DNA of 64,000 nt from Brevibacterium aurantiacum (GTDB taxonomy: Bacteria; Actinomycetota; Actinomycetes; Actinomycetales; Brevibacteriaceae), in the NCBI RefSeq assembly GCF_900169065.1, contig NZ_FXZB01000003.1, positions 62,001-126,000 on the forward strand. The letters are read 5' to 3'. Positions 25,365 to 34,865 of this stretch are shown here, piece by piece. The position numbers were made by a program, and so were the translations under genes. The first letter of the stretch is position 1. Each line of letters begins with the position of its first letter. The notes under the pieces were generated by a model. That model saw only the letters and a program-made list of their open reading frames with translations, was not told where the DNA came from and made no database searches.

Positions 25365-26891
25365 ATGCGGCAACTCCGCAGACGACTCCCCGTAGTCGGC
25401 ACAACGATTGCACTGATCGCCGGGAGCACTCTCCTTTCGTCTCCGGCAATGGCTGCGCCCGAACTCGGCCCCCAGCTCAGCGCATACGAGGGCGAACCAG
25501 ACTTCACCGGCGTCACCACAAACCCTGAGACTGACAACCAGGGCGGCGTCGACAATGCCACCATGTACGGTGCCTACATTCCATCGTCGGGTGTCCTCTC
25601 CGGCAACCGTGTCTGGTGCATCGACCGGGGCCTGAACCAGCCCATGGGCAACGGCTACGACGAAAGTGGAAGATCATCGGTCGAAGCCCCCGAGCTGGCC
25701 TATATCCTCGCGAAGTGGGACGAGCCCCGCGACGACCAGGCCGATCAGATGGCTCATGACATGGCAATCGGCGAGCACGTACACAGCTCTGATGAAATAG
25801 ACCACCGCGATATTCTCGAGGACCGCAGTCTGCAAGAGGTCACCGATGGCATCGGGTGGAACGAGGACTCTCAGAATCTCAAGGACATCGGCGCGGACGC
25901 GTTCTACGATGACGTACTTCCCGACGCATACGACCTCTCGGCACTCATGGGCGACGAAGCCGCGAAGTATGCCGGAGACGGCACCTATAAGGCCGAAGTC
26001 ACCATTGACGAGGACTCATCGGCTGCGGTTGTCTCGCTGGTCAACTCCGAGGGCGTCAGCGTTCCCGGATTCCACGGTGAGCTCACTGTCGACGGCGCCA
26101 AGCCTGAGACGACGGAAATCACATCCGACACATCGTCGGTCGAGGTGCCCCTCGATTTCACCGACGACGTTCCCGATGTCTCTGTATCAGTGACCTTCTC
26201 GGGAATGCCGACTGGTTCGGTCACCCAGTGGAACCCCAAGGACTTCGACGCTGATGAATATGATCGTGCGAGCCTGCAAGCTGTCGTTGAGGGGCAGGAG
26301 ACAACGGTCCAGGCATCGGATTCCTACCAGGGCCTCTACACCCCGAAGGTATCTTCGCAGGTCTCGGTCGAAGAGATCACTGAGCTCCCGGCCAAGGTCA
26401 CTGACAAGGTTCGCCTGGACCACTGTGCACCGGGTGAAACCATCGAAGATGCCAAGGTCGAGGTGTATGCCGAAGACGGAACCGTCACTCAGTCCAAGAC
26501 TGCCCCCGAGGATGCGGAACTGATTGAAACCTTCACTCCCGATGTCACCTGTGAGGAAGACGGGACCGTCGATTTCGAGACCGACGAGCTCACACTCGAT
26601 GCCGACTTCGTGAAGCCCGGCGAAGAGAAGTCTGTGACATTCGTGGCCTCGGCTCCTGCCTCCGAATCGAACGAAGCCTTCTCTCATGATTACGGTGTGC
26701 CCTCGGAGACCGTGGAAATCGCCATTCCCGAGGCCGATAAGCCAGACGACAACCCGGTAGTGAAAACCGGTGCGTACGTTGACTCGGCCGACGCCGGACC
26801 CAATTGGAACCTCCTCGGCGGCATCGGACTTCTGACCGTGGCCGGAGAACTCATCATCGGTGCACTTCGGCGTCGCATGACGGGCAACTGA
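25365..26891 (+). CDS. Sortase-anchored cell-wall surface protein
   Basis: 508 residues. Signal peptide: basic start (MRQLRRRLP), hydrophobic core and cleavage near SSPAMAAP (about 30). Residues 60-150 (SGNRVWCIDRGLNQP, then LAYILAKWDEP and QMAHDMAIGEHVHSS) resemble the N-terminal domain of actinobacterial surface adhesins, some of which form thioesters; the cysteine is present but the usual glutamine is not evident. The middle is acidic, beta-rich, with immunoglobulin-like spacing. The C-terminus is a sorting signal: VVKTG, a spacer, the helix LLGGIGLLTVAGELIIGAL and RRRMTGN. AGGAAGG precedes ATG 25365. A sortase gene follows directly. Confidence 0.8.
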   Translation: MRQLRRRLPVVGTTIALIAGSTLLSSPAMAAPELGPQLSAYEGEPDFTGVTTNPETDNQGGVDNATMYGAYIPSSGVLSGNRVWCIDRGLNQPMGNGYDESGRSSVEAPELAYILAKWDEPRDDQADQMAHDMAIGEHVHSSDEIDHRDILEDRSLQEVTDGIGWNEDSQNLKDIGADAFYDDVLPDAYDLSALMGDEAAKYAGDGTYKAEVTIDEDSSAAVVSLVNSEGVSVPGFHGELTVDGAKPETTEITSDTSSVEVPLDFTDDVPDVSVSVTFSGMPTGSVTQWNPKDFDADEYDRASLQAVVEGQETTVQASDSYQGLYTPKVSSQVSVEEITELPAKVTDKVRLDHCAPGETIEDAKVEVYAEDGTVTQSKTAPEDAELIETFTPDVTCEEDGTVDFETDELTLDADFVKPGEEKSVTFVASAPASESNEAFSHDYGVPSETVEIAIPEADKPDDNPVVKTGAYVDSADAGPNWNLLGGIGLLTVAGELIIGALRRRMTGN

Positions 26892-26907
26892 CGATTCAGT
26901 CATGACT

Positions 26908-26940
26908 CGGTGGCGGCCACTGCTTCGGTGGCCGCCACCG
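26908..26940 (+). terminator. Hairpin between surface-protein and sortase genes
   Basis: Perfect 13-bp stem (26908-26920 with 26928-26940) and a 7-base loop, 16 bases after the surface-protein stop and 17 before the sortase start. No T-run follows, so it may attenuate or protect mRNA rather than end transcription, lowering sortase relative to its substrate. Confidence 0.55.
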
Positions 26941-26957
26941 ACATATGAAAGGAACCC

Positions 26958-27584
26958 ATGACGGCACGAATATTTCGTGACTGGTGGTCCGTCCCCGCCG
27001 CAGTTGTCATCATTGCGCTCATCTGCTCAGGTGCATGGATGCTCACCCATGGCCTCACCGACGAACAGAGCACCGCCGGGAGTCAGGCCGATGTTCAGCT
27101 TGAAGAGCCCCCAAGCGAAACCGACGTCGAGGCGATGCAGATCGAAGCCCTCGACGGAGAATTCCAGATCCCTTCTGTCGGACTTGATACCGGGCTGGAG
27201 ACAATGTCCGAGGTCAACGGTGCGATCAATCCCCCCGGGCTGCGCAATGGCTACGTTGTGCGTAATCACGGCACTCCCGACCACCCCGAACGCGGCACGA
27301 CCTATGTCGCCATCCACTCCGTACAAGGAGCCGAGCTGCCAGGAAACACACTCATCGATGTCGATGCAGGAGAGCCGACTGTCGAAAAGGGTGAGTCGAT
27401 CACTCTCCAGGACCGCGACTACACGGTGACCGACGCCTACACTGTGCCCAAGGCTGATATCTCCGGTGATGATCGTGTGTGGGCCGATGAACCCGGCCGC
27501 CTCGTCATTCTCACGTGCCTGCAGCGCAGCTCCGGTCGATCAGCCGACAACGTCGTCATCGAGGCGATCGCTGACCGGCGATGA
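26958..27584 (+). CDS. Membrane-anchored sortase (class E/F-like)
   Basis: 208 residues. N-terminal membrane anchor (VPAAVVIIALICSGAWML), acidic linker, then a sortase beta-barrel. The triad can be placed: His in TYVAIHSVQG, Cys in LVILTCLQR, Arg in SSGRSADNVVIEA. The small size and lack of extra domains fit the housekeeping-type class E/F sortases of actinobacteria. The GAAAGGA site is close to the ATG. Its neighbour carries the sorting signal, so the two form a dedicated substrate-sortase pair. Confidence 0.82.
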   Translation: MTARIFRDWWSVPAAVVIIALICSGAWMLTHGLTDEQSTAGSQADVQLEEPPSETDVEAMQIEALDGEFQIPSVGLDTGLETMSEVNGAINPPGLRNGYVVRNHGTPDHPERGTTYVAIHSVQGAELPGNTLIDVDAGEPTVEKGESITLQDRDYTVTDAYTVPKADISGDDRVWADEPGRLVILTCLQRSSGRSADNVVIEAIADRR

Positions 27585-27620
27585 CCAACCGAGCCGAAAG
27601 GCGAGGCAGCGGTCCCAGTA

Positions 27621-28685
27621 TCACAGCCCCGGCTCGGGAACCTCGCCATCGTGTCGACGCTTGTTATGGTCGCGGGTGACGCGGACGACCATCGTCGGGC
27701 ACTGCGAATACGGCAGAACCGACTGCGAGGTCGAACCCAGGAGCAGTCCCGCAAAGCCGCCGCGTCCGCGAGAACCGATGACAAGCACCTCGGCGGTGTC
27801 TGAGGCCCGGACGAGCACCTCGGCGGGCTGACCGTCGAAGAGGGTCCAGGTGACGTCGAGGTCTGCGAACTCCTCCTGCAGGCGCTGCTTGGCTACGACG
27901 AGCTTGTCGGCTCCTTCATTGACCAGTCGCTCGAGGTCCGCTGTGCTGGGCAGCCATTCCGGGCCGATCACTGTCGTGGTGATGACGGCGACGATGTGCA
28001 GCGGCGATCCACGGCGCACAGCCAGTCGAGCAGCCTTCCACAGCGCGGGAGACTCAGCCCCTAGGGAATCGACTCCGACAACGACCTTGCCATCGAAACG
28101 CAGCCCTTCGATGGCGTCGACATTGGGGTCGGGTTCTTCGACGACGATGCCGTCCTGGCGGATGGGCCGGGAGGATGTGGGGTGAGCGGTCCTTTCCACA
28201 TCTGGCTGCCACGAGGCTGGAACGACCACGGTCGCGCAGGCGGAGTGGGCTGGCAGTGCGCTGGAGACGGTGCCGAGCAGGCGTCCGGCGAATCCCCCGC
28301 GTCCGCGTGAGCCGACGACGGCCAGGCTCCCCGATTTCGATTCGTCGATGAGGACACCGGCGGCGTCGCCGATCTCAATGACGGCTTCGACGGGCACACC
28401 GGCGGCCTTCACCTCGGCGGCGGCTTCTTTGAGTGTGTTGGTCACTGCCGCACGGATTGAGGTGTCATCGATCGGGACATAGGAGACGTCGATCGCAGCC
28501 GCAGCCACGCTGGGGATCGTGTAGGCACCGACGAGGCGGATCGGCTTGTCCAGATATTTCGCTTCGCGGATCGCCCATGCCAGCGCATTGCGGCTGGGTG
28601 GCGAACCGTCGATGCCGACGATGACGGCGTCGGGTTCCCCTGGGGGTGTTGTTTCGGCGTTCTGGGGTCGGTCCTGCTCGTTCAT
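27621..28685 (-). CDS. Universal stress protein with two UspA domains
   Basis: 354 residues. Domain 1 (about 18-160) has IVGIDGSPPSRNALAWA and the ATP loop GSRGRGGFAGRLLGTVSSAL; domain 2 (about 205-340) has VVGVDSLGAESPALWKA and GSRGRGGFAGLLLGSTSQSV. Both keep the G-x2-G-x9-S/T ATP-binding pattern. Tandem Usp proteins in actinobacteria act in hypoxia and stationary-phase survival. Convergent with the sortase gene, 36 bases apart. Confidence 0.9.
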   Translation of the reverse strand: MNEQDRPQNAETTPPGEPDAVIVGIDGSPPSRNALAWAIREAKYLDKPIRLVGAYTIPSVAAAAIDVSYVPIDDTSIRAAVTNTLKEAAAEVKAAGVPVEAVIEIGDAAGVLIDESKSGSLAVVGSRGRGGFAGRLLGTVSSALPAHSACATVVVPASWQPDVERTAHPTSSRPIRQDGIVVEEPDPNVDAIEGLRFDGKVVVGVDSLGAESPALWKAARLAVRRGSPLHIVAVITTTVIGPEWLPSTADLERLVNEGADKLVVAKQRLQEEFADLDVTWTLFDGQPAEVLVRASDTAEVLVIGSRGRGGFAGLLLGSTSQSVLPYSQCPTMVVRVTRDHNKRRHDGEVPEPGL

Positions 28686-28827
28686 AGCAAGCTCCTCATC
28701 TTGAAGTGAACTTCTCTCGCTTCCACCCTAAATCAGAATCGATCGCAGGCCTGGGCCTATGTCACATCGTTATCCGAATTGCGTCTCAGTGCGGACACCA
28801 CGACGACCAGCTGGAACGATGCCTGTC

Positions 28828-29328
28828 TCAGGCGGCTTTGGAGAGCTCCAGGAACGGTCGCCACTGCTCGACCGGTTTGTCGATCCCGCGCATCCAGAAT
28901 TGACCTGTTCGCGGCTCCTGGGGGTGGAAGCTGAGCTTCCACCCGATCTCCGCCAGTGACCTGTTGCCTTTGCGGTTGTTGCATTCGCGGCAGCAGGCGA
29001 CGAGGTTCTCCCAGCTGTTGACTCCGCCGCGGGAGCGGGGAACGACATGGTCGACGGTCGTCGCAGGCTTCGCGCAGTAGGCACAGCGGTGATTGTCGCG
29101 CCGGAGCACTCCCCGTCGGGAGAGTGAGACTCGACGGTCATGGGGCGGCCGCACATACCGTGTGAGCAGAATGACCGATGGCTGGTCGAGGTTCAGGTGC
29201 TCGGATCTCACTGGAACGTCCTCGGCGGCCAGAACCGTCGCCTTGCCCGTCAGCACCAGGACTACGGCCCTGGTGAACGGAACGATCGACAGTGGTTCGT
29301 ACCCGGCATTCAGCACAAGAGTCTTCAT
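28828..29328 (-). CDS. HNH endonuclease
   Basis: 166 residues. The HNH core is complete: CAYCAKPATTVDHVVPRSRGG, then WENLVACCRECNNRKGNR, giving a zinc site of two CxxC pairs and the catalytic His. The N-terminus MKTLVLNAGYEPLSIVPFTRA is that of the widespread single-copy actinobacterial HNH protein, which is not tied to mobile elements. ATG 29328 follows GAGGGGCGG. Probable DNA-repair-type nuclease; substrate unknown. Confidence 0.88.
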   Translation of the reverse strand: MKTLVLNAGYEPLSIVPFTRAVVLVLTGKATVLAAEDVPVRSEHLNLDQPSVILLTRYVRPPHDRRVSLSRRGVLRRDNHRCAYCAKPATTVDHVVPRSRGGVNSWENLVACCRECNNRKGNRSLAEIGWKLSFHPQEPRTGQFWMRGIDKPVEQWRPFLELSKAA

Positions 29329-29686
29329 ATCCCGCCCCTCATCTTCGTGTGAGTGTGGTTCCGGTCGATCGACACGGGCCCTGGGAACGCAAAAGGCGCT
29401 GTGCCGCAGCACAACGCCTTGAAAGAAGGGACAGACACAGATATGTACTCCGCGCCAGAAACTGGAGCGGCTATTCGTACTATTCGACTGTGGCCCATCT
29501 GATTCCCCATCACTTACGCCAAACTCAATCTTATTAAGACTAACGCCGACTCTCCCCTGTGACCGAATTCATACCGCTCGCGTCACGGATTCTTTCACTG
29601 TCGTTCACTTTTCAGGGCCGTGAGGACCGGTGTCGAGGCTGGCACCACAGGTGCGTTGCGGGAAGTTGATGCAATCGGGTACGCAA
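29329..29686. other. Intergenic stretch with a hairpin upstream of the HNH gene
   Basis: No gene is supported. A hairpin at 29393-29420 (AAGGCG/CGCCTT and TGTGC/GCACA arms, interrupted once) lies 65 bases upstream of the HNH start and could be in its 5' leader. The remainder is lower in GC than the genes around it and shows no other clear signal. Confidence 0.4.
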
Positions 29687-29732
29687 AAACTCCCCGTCTG
29701 GCTCGAGGACCGTCGAGCCGGGCGGGGAGTTT
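29687..29732 (-). terminator. Rho-independent terminator of the NlpC/P60 gene
   Basis: A 20-bp stem (two G-T pairs) around a 6-base loop, 17 bases after the NlpC/P60 stop. On the minus strand it runs directly into five T residues, so it is a canonical intrinsic terminator. Confidence 0.85.
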
Positions 29733-29748
29733 CTGTGTGTGAACTGGA

Positions 29749-30579
29749 TCAGAGAACGCGGATGAAGGTGACGTTGCCCATCCAGCTGTAGCTGCGCTTC
29801 GAGGTGCCTGAACCTGGGGAACCGGCATCGTACATCTGTCCGCCACCGGCGTAGATGCCGACGTGGCCTGGGTGCCAGATGAGGTCACCGGGCTTGGCCT
29901 CCGACTGGGAGACGACCTGGCCAGCGGCCTTCTGTGCGCCCGAGCTGCGAGGCAGGTTCACGCCGACCTTGCTATAGACCCACGAGGTGTAACCGGAGCA
30001 GTCCCAGCCGCTCTGCGAAGTTCCACCGTAAACATATGGAGTGCCGACGCCCTTGGCAGCCCAGCCCATGACCTGCTCGGCCTTGGAGCCGTCGATCGAG
30101 CCGGCATCGTCGGACCCGGAGTCCTTGCTCTCGCTCTTGTCCTTGTCACCGGAATCCGAGGAACCGGCGGTCGGAGCATCAGCGGAGTCATCGTCTGAAG
30201 TGTCTTCAGCGGTCTCAACGGGCTTTGGTTCTGGTTTTGGTGCAGCTTTGGCGGTGACGGTCTGGACGTCGGCGCTGAAGGATGAATCCTGCTTCTTGTC
30301 CTTGTCCTGGTCTTCGTCGCCAGCAGTGACGGTCGCCGTCTGGTTCTTGTACTCAACCTGGGTGTGAGCCTCTGACTCGGCGGAGACTGCGACGTTCTCG
30401 TCGGCTCCCTGTCCTGCTGCCGGAAGGACGGCTGCGGTGAGCAGTCCACCGCTGGCAGCAACGACGGCTGCACGGCGTCCGAAGACGGCGGAGTTGGCAT
30501 TCAGGATTTCGGTCAGTTCGGTCAATGGTGTCTTGACCTTGGCTTCAGCGGCGCGGCGGCCATGCTGCTTAGTTGCCAC
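29749..30579 (-). CDS. Secreted NlpC/P60 peptidoglycan endopeptidase
   Basis: 276 residues. Basic N-terminus with GRRAAVVAASGGLLTAAVLPAAGQG as a twin-arginine-like or Sec signal (two Arg before the core), an acidic Ser/Asp/Lys linker (about 80-165), and a C-terminal NlpC/P60 domain: Cys in SGWDCSGYTSWVY, His in WHPGHVGIYAG. Cleaves peptide stems of peptidoglycan. It has its own promoter, a roughly 120-base leader and a terminator, so it is transcribed alone. Confidence 0.9.
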   Translation of the reverse strand: MATKQHGRRAAEAKVKTPLTELTEILNANSAVFGRRAAVVAASGGLLTAAVLPAAGQGADENVAVSAESEAHTQVEYKNQTATVTAGDEDQDKDKKQDSSFSADVQTVTAKAAPKPEPKPVETAEDTSDDDSADAPTAGSSDSGDKDKSESKDSGSDDAGSIDGSKAEQVMGWAAKGVGTPYVYGGTSQSGWDCSGYTSWVYSKVGVNLPRSSGAQKAAGQVVSQSEAKPGDLIWHPGHVGIYAGGGQMYDAGSPGSGTSKRSYSWMGNVTFIRVL

Positions 30580-30700
30580 GTTTCCCTCTCGTCACCTATT
30601 GGAAGAAACCCAACCGCCACTCTCGGTCCTCAGAGATATCACATCGAGCGTGGCGTGCGGCTCTCGATGCAAAGTCGCCACTTTCGTGAACGACCTCCAC
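30580..30700 (-). other. Structured 5' leader of the NlpC/P60 gene
   Basis: Between the promoter and the ATG the minus strand can form a hairpin with arms CATCGAG/CTCGATG and a GC-rich interior, followed by a purine-rich stretch. Many actinobacterial NlpC/P60 genes carry a cyclic-di-AMP (ydaO) riboswitch here, but the conserved ydaO blocks are not recognisable. It may be another leader element. Confidence 0.35.
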
Positions 30701-30701
30701 A

Positions 30702-30730
30702 ACTGTAACTAATCAGTGACCGATTGTCAC
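30702..30730 (-). promoter_or_regulatory. Promoter of the NlpC/P60 gene
   Basis: Minus-strand GTGACA (30725-30730), a 17-base spacer and TACAGT (30702-30707). The -35 is embedded in repeated GTGAC/GTCAC half-sites (30715-30742), which could be an operator. Confidence 0.55.
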
Positions 30731-30834
30731 GTTTCTGTCACGAACCACGGGGGAAACACCTGAGGTTTTCCATAAAGGTGCAGGTCAGAGGCGTGAATTC
30801 CCGATAAATCTTCGTAACATTTGCTCGTTATACG

Positions 30835-30874
30835 ACACGGCCCAGGGAGCGATCTGACGCTCTCTGGGCCGTGT
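30835..30874 (-). terminator. Hairpin downstream of dtxR
   Basis: A 17-bp stem (one G-T pair) with a 6-base loop (ACACGGCCCAGGGAGCG pairs with its partner at 30858-30874). It is 155 bases beyond the dtxR stop on the minus strand. Between them, short direct repeats (TCGTGACCGTGAC twice; CCGGGCTCAC twice) fill 30930-31015. Confidence 0.6.
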
Positions 30875-31028
30875 TCGGCGATGCTTTGTAACAAACTGGC
30901 CCGAGTCGAGACCTTTGACCGTAACCGGCAACGTTTCGTGACCGTGACCGCGCAGTCTCGTGACCGTGACACCGCAATGCCTCGGCAGCCGGGCTCACAT
31001 CTCGGCCGGGCTCACTCCCTGGCCAGGT

Positions 31029-31715
31029 TTACTTCTTATAGGCGAATACGTGCGAGGCGGTATCCAGCGGCAGATCGAGCACGTCCTGCGCACCGGGGAC
31101 CTGAACAGTGATGTACTCACCGTTGCGTGAGATCTCGACATCACTCTCGGGCAGGACGCCTGCGACCTGGAACTGCTGCAGCAGATGGATGTCGACCTGG
31201 AGTGGTTCTGCCAACCAGGCGATCCGAAGCTCCTTCGCTCCGTCGCGAGCCACTGCGGTCGCCAGATCGACGACCTCCGTGCCGTTGTTCAGCTTTCCAC
31301 CGATCACGTCGAGACCGGGGATCGGATTGCCATACGGGCCCGAGGCGATCTCGGGGAGCAGGGTGACGAGCTTACGTTCGACCTGCTCGCTCATCACGTG
31401 TTCCCACCGGCATGCCTCGTCGTGGACGAGTTCCCACTCGAGTCCGACGACGTCGGCGAGGAGTCGTTCTGCCAGCCTGTGCTTGCGCATCACCTCGGTG
31501 GCGATACGACGCCCCTCTGCCGTCAGTTCCAGGTGTCGGTCATTGCTCACATGCAGCAGACCGTCGCGTTCCATGCGCGCCACAGTCTGTGAAACGGTGG
31601 GACCGGAGTGATCCAAACGTTCAGCGATGCGAGCTCGCAACGGCACGATCGACTGCTCCTCAAGCTCGATGATCGACTTGAGGTACATCTCAGTTGTATC
31701 AATGAGGTCGTTCAC
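31029..31715 (-). CDS. dtxR: Iron-dependent repressor, DtxR/IdeR family
   Basis: 228 residues. Nearly canonical: DTTEMYLKSIIELEEQ, the recognition helix region ARIAERLDHSGPTVSQTVARM, and the metal-site segment EACRWEHVMS with Cys, Glu and His at the places of C102, E105 and H106 of DtxR. The SH3-like domain (YITVQVPG) closes the protein. With Fe2+ it represses siderophore and iron-uptake genes. No iron operon is adjacent. Confidence 0.93.
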   Translation of the reverse strand: MNDLIDTTEMYLKSIIELEEQSIVPLRARIAERLDHSGPTVSQTVARMERDGLLHVSNDRHLELTAEGRRIATEVMRKHRLAERLLADVVGLEWELVHDEACRWEHVMSEQVERKLVTLLPEIASGPYGNPIPGLDVIGGKLNNGTEVVDLATAVARDGAKELRIAWLAEPLQVDIHLLQQFQVAGVLPESDVEISRNGEYITVQVPGAQDVLDLPLDTASHVFAYKK

Positions 31716-31979
31716 TTCAGACCAGCCACTCCACTCTTCGTCTTCAGGCCCATTCGACCATTTCAGGCGTTCTCAGCCTCAATCCTATCCCGCGTACACA
31801 TGATCACGTGCCTTCAAGCAGAGTTGAAGTCCACCGGCTCGTGTGATCCGAGGCCCTCATTCAGTGCATTGCCGCCGGCCTCGCCTGTCGTAGTCACCCT
31901 GTCTTCCGGATAACGCTGGCGGCACGACGAATATTTCAGCAAGACCCCGGTTAAGACCCCACTCGAGACGGAGCCCGGA

Positions 31980-32651
31980 TCAGGGGTAGAGGCGAACCGG
32001 ACTCCACTCTTCCGCCCGGGAGAGATCTGCAGGTTCGTGGCTGCCGTCGGCACGGCGGAAGACCCACCTGTCATGGAACCGGTTCTTCTGCCCCTGCCAG
32101 AACTCGATCTCGAAGACACGGACCCTGAACCCGCCCCAGTGCTCTGGTCGGGGCACGTCCTTGTCCTCATACTCCGCCAGGGCGGCATCGTATTCTGCCT
32201 GCATCTGCTCCCGACCGCTGACCGGCTGGGACTGCTTCGAGACGGAGGCTGCGATCTGTGATCCGCGGGGGCGCACGGCGAAGTAGGCGTCGGAGTCCTC
32301 GGGGGCGGCCACCTCGGCGAGGCCCCTGATCCTGACCTGCCGTTCCATATCCTGCCAGGGGAAGTTCACGGCCACCCTGGGATCGGCGCGCAGCTGCCGG
32401 CCCTTGGCAGAGTCATAGTCGGTGAAGAACATGAAACCGGTTTCGTCGATGCCCTTGAGCAGGACGATCCGCGAGGAAGGACCCCACTCGTCGAGGGTCG
32501 AGACCGTCATCGCGTTCGGTTCCCGCACGTGGCCGGCGGCCTCGTCGTACCACTGTCTGAACAGCTCCAGCGGCGAGACCTGGGGATGGTCGAAGGTCGG
32601 TGACTCGTAGGACTTCCGCGTCTGCGGCAATCGGTCGACTGGCTCACTCAT
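31980..32651 (-). CDS. pdxH: Pyridoxamine 5'-phosphate oxidase
   Basis: 223 residues. Oxidises pyridoxine/pyridoxamine phosphate to PLP with FMN. Signature elements: SPLELFRQWYDEA at the start, SSRIVLLKGIDETGFMFFTDY, VNFPWQ, SKQSQPVSGRE and, near the end, WGGFRVRVFEIEFWQG. Length is usual for the family. It diverges from serC, a PLP enzyme that needs its product. Confidence 0.93.
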   Translation of the reverse strand: MSEPVDRLPQTRKSYESPTFDHPQVSPLELFRQWYDEAAGHVREPNAMTVSTLDEWGPSSRIVLLKGIDETGFMFFTDYDSAKGRQLRADPRVAVNFPWQDMERQVRIRGLAEVAAPEDSDAYFAVRPRGSQIAASVSKQSQPVSGREQMQAEYDAALAEYEDKDVPRPEHWGGFRVRVFEIEFWQGQKNRFHDRWVFRRADGSHEPADLSRAEEWSPVRLYP

Positions 32652-32769
32652 ACCTTCACTCTACGGCGACCCAGTGACACAACGCTCGCGCAGATACAGA
32701 CATGGCGATGCCGACTCGCCGAGGCCGACATGACTCAAGATGACGGTGCCGGCCATCGGGCACAGGTAG

Positions 32770-33948
<1,179 letters not shown>

Positions 33949-33961
33949 TACCTCGGGCGGC

Positions 33962-34036
33962 TTAGGCGCCAGCTAGGTGAGCACCAAGTGGTTCGGCGCC
34001 AGCTGCTTCGGCGCCCAATGGTTAGGTGCCGTTCCC
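33962..34036. repeat. Five tandem imperfect 15-base repeats after serC
   Basis: Units start at 33962, 33977, 33992, 34007 and 34022. The approximate consensus is TTCGGCGCCAAGTGG; units 3 and 4 share their first nine bases and unit 1 differs slightly. The array begins 13 bases after the serC stop. Confidence 0.65.
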
Positions 34037-34046
34037 GGCAATAGCT

Positions 34047-34124
34047 TTCAGCACCCCGCACCCGCAGTGTCTCAACACCCCGTTGCAACGAGGCGTTTTA
34101 GAGCTGCGAGGGCGGGGTGCTGAA
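34047..34124. other. Long stem-loop between serC and the DUF456 gene
   Basis: Perfect 13-bp arms (34047-34059 with 34112-34124) enclose 52 bases that contain a smaller GTTGCAAC palindrome. It lies between convergent genes and could end both transcripts, but the large loop is unusual for a terminator and recalls a small inserted element. Confidence 0.5.
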
Positions 34125-34218
34125 CTATCTGTAGGCGAAGCAGCTCACGGGAGGACGTGCGACGACCGGTGCGTGATGCGGTGGAAAGAACCCGCACGAG
34201 GCCCCCGTCCCCCGCTCC

Positions 34219-34716
34219 TCAGCCGAGGAAGTGGATGAGGTTTCCGATGCCGAAGGTGATGGCTGCCAGCAGCGCAAGCAGGAATTCGAGGGCGGTGCCG
34301 ATGCCGATCGCCTTGAGTGATTCCCAGCTGGAGTCCCGGGCCTCTTTCGCCTCTTTGAGCCGCAGGTATTCGGCGAGGTAGAGGCCGGCGATGAAGCCGA
34401 TCGGCAGACCGACGACGGGGATCACGAAGAATCCGATGATGCCGAGGAGACCTGCCAGCAGCACGGACTTGTTGGGGACCTTCATCGCCTTGAGTTTCCT
34501 GCCCGTGAGCACCAGGGAGGCGCTCATACCGGCGGCGACGAAGACAGCGACGATGGCGAAGATGATCCAGGCCATCGGCCCACCGATGACGATGGCCCAC
34601 ACCAGCACGGCGATCGCGATAAGGATGGAACCCGGCAGCACGGGCAAGATGATGCCGAGGCAGCCGACGAGGATCGCCAATCCGACCAGCACCGAGGTGA
34701 GAATGTCCGCGTTCAC
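34219..34716 (-). CDS. DUF456 membrane protein
   Basis: 165 residues with four to five predicted helices. The glycine-rich start (LVGLAILVGCLGIILPVLPGSILIA) and the LGIIGFFVIPVVGLPIGFIAGLYLAEY block are typical of DUF456, whose members are uncharacterised small membrane proteins. It follows the MFS gene on the same strand, 137 bases downstream. Confidence 0.85.
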   Translation of the reverse strand: MNADILTSVLVGLAILVGCLGIILPVLPGSILIAIAVLVWAIVIGGPMAWIIFAIVAVFVAAGMSASLVLTGRKLKAMKVPNKSVLLAGLLGIIGFFVIPVVGLPIGFIAGLYLAEYLRLKEAKEARDSSWESLKAIGIGTALEFLLALLAAITFGIGNLIHFLG

Positions 34717-34799
34717 TGTGTGTCCGATCTGTTGCTCATAGGGTTTTTCATATTAAGGGACCAAGTTCTGCGCAGCACTCAGGATGGCAGACGCCTGCC

Positions 34800-34865
34800 G
34801 ACCTGCCCCTCACGAGGGTCCGGCCCGACCTTCATGAGCGTCCGGCCCGACTCTCATGGCCGTCC
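34800..34865. repeat. Three 22-base repeats spanning the MFS gene stop codon
   Basis: Units at 34800-34821, 34822-34843 and 34844-34865; adjacent units agree at 16 and 18 of 22 positions. The stop codon of the MFS gene (34854-34856) lies in the unit nearest the gene, and each other unit carries the same stop triplet at the same register. Confidence 0.7.

Noticed and set aside
24891-28700. Integrated element bounded by a copy of the tRNA-Arg 3' end
   Set aside because: No integrase, excisionase or repeat of the tRNA end found downstream in the window.
29595-29888. 97-codon minus-strand frame at the end of the NlpC/P60 gene
   Set aside because: It crosses the terminator and is an alternate frame of the NlpC/P60 gene.
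30580-30700. ydaO (cyclic-di-AMP) riboswitch before the NlpC/P60 gene
   Set aside because: Considered because such genes often have one, but the conserved sequence blocks were not seen.
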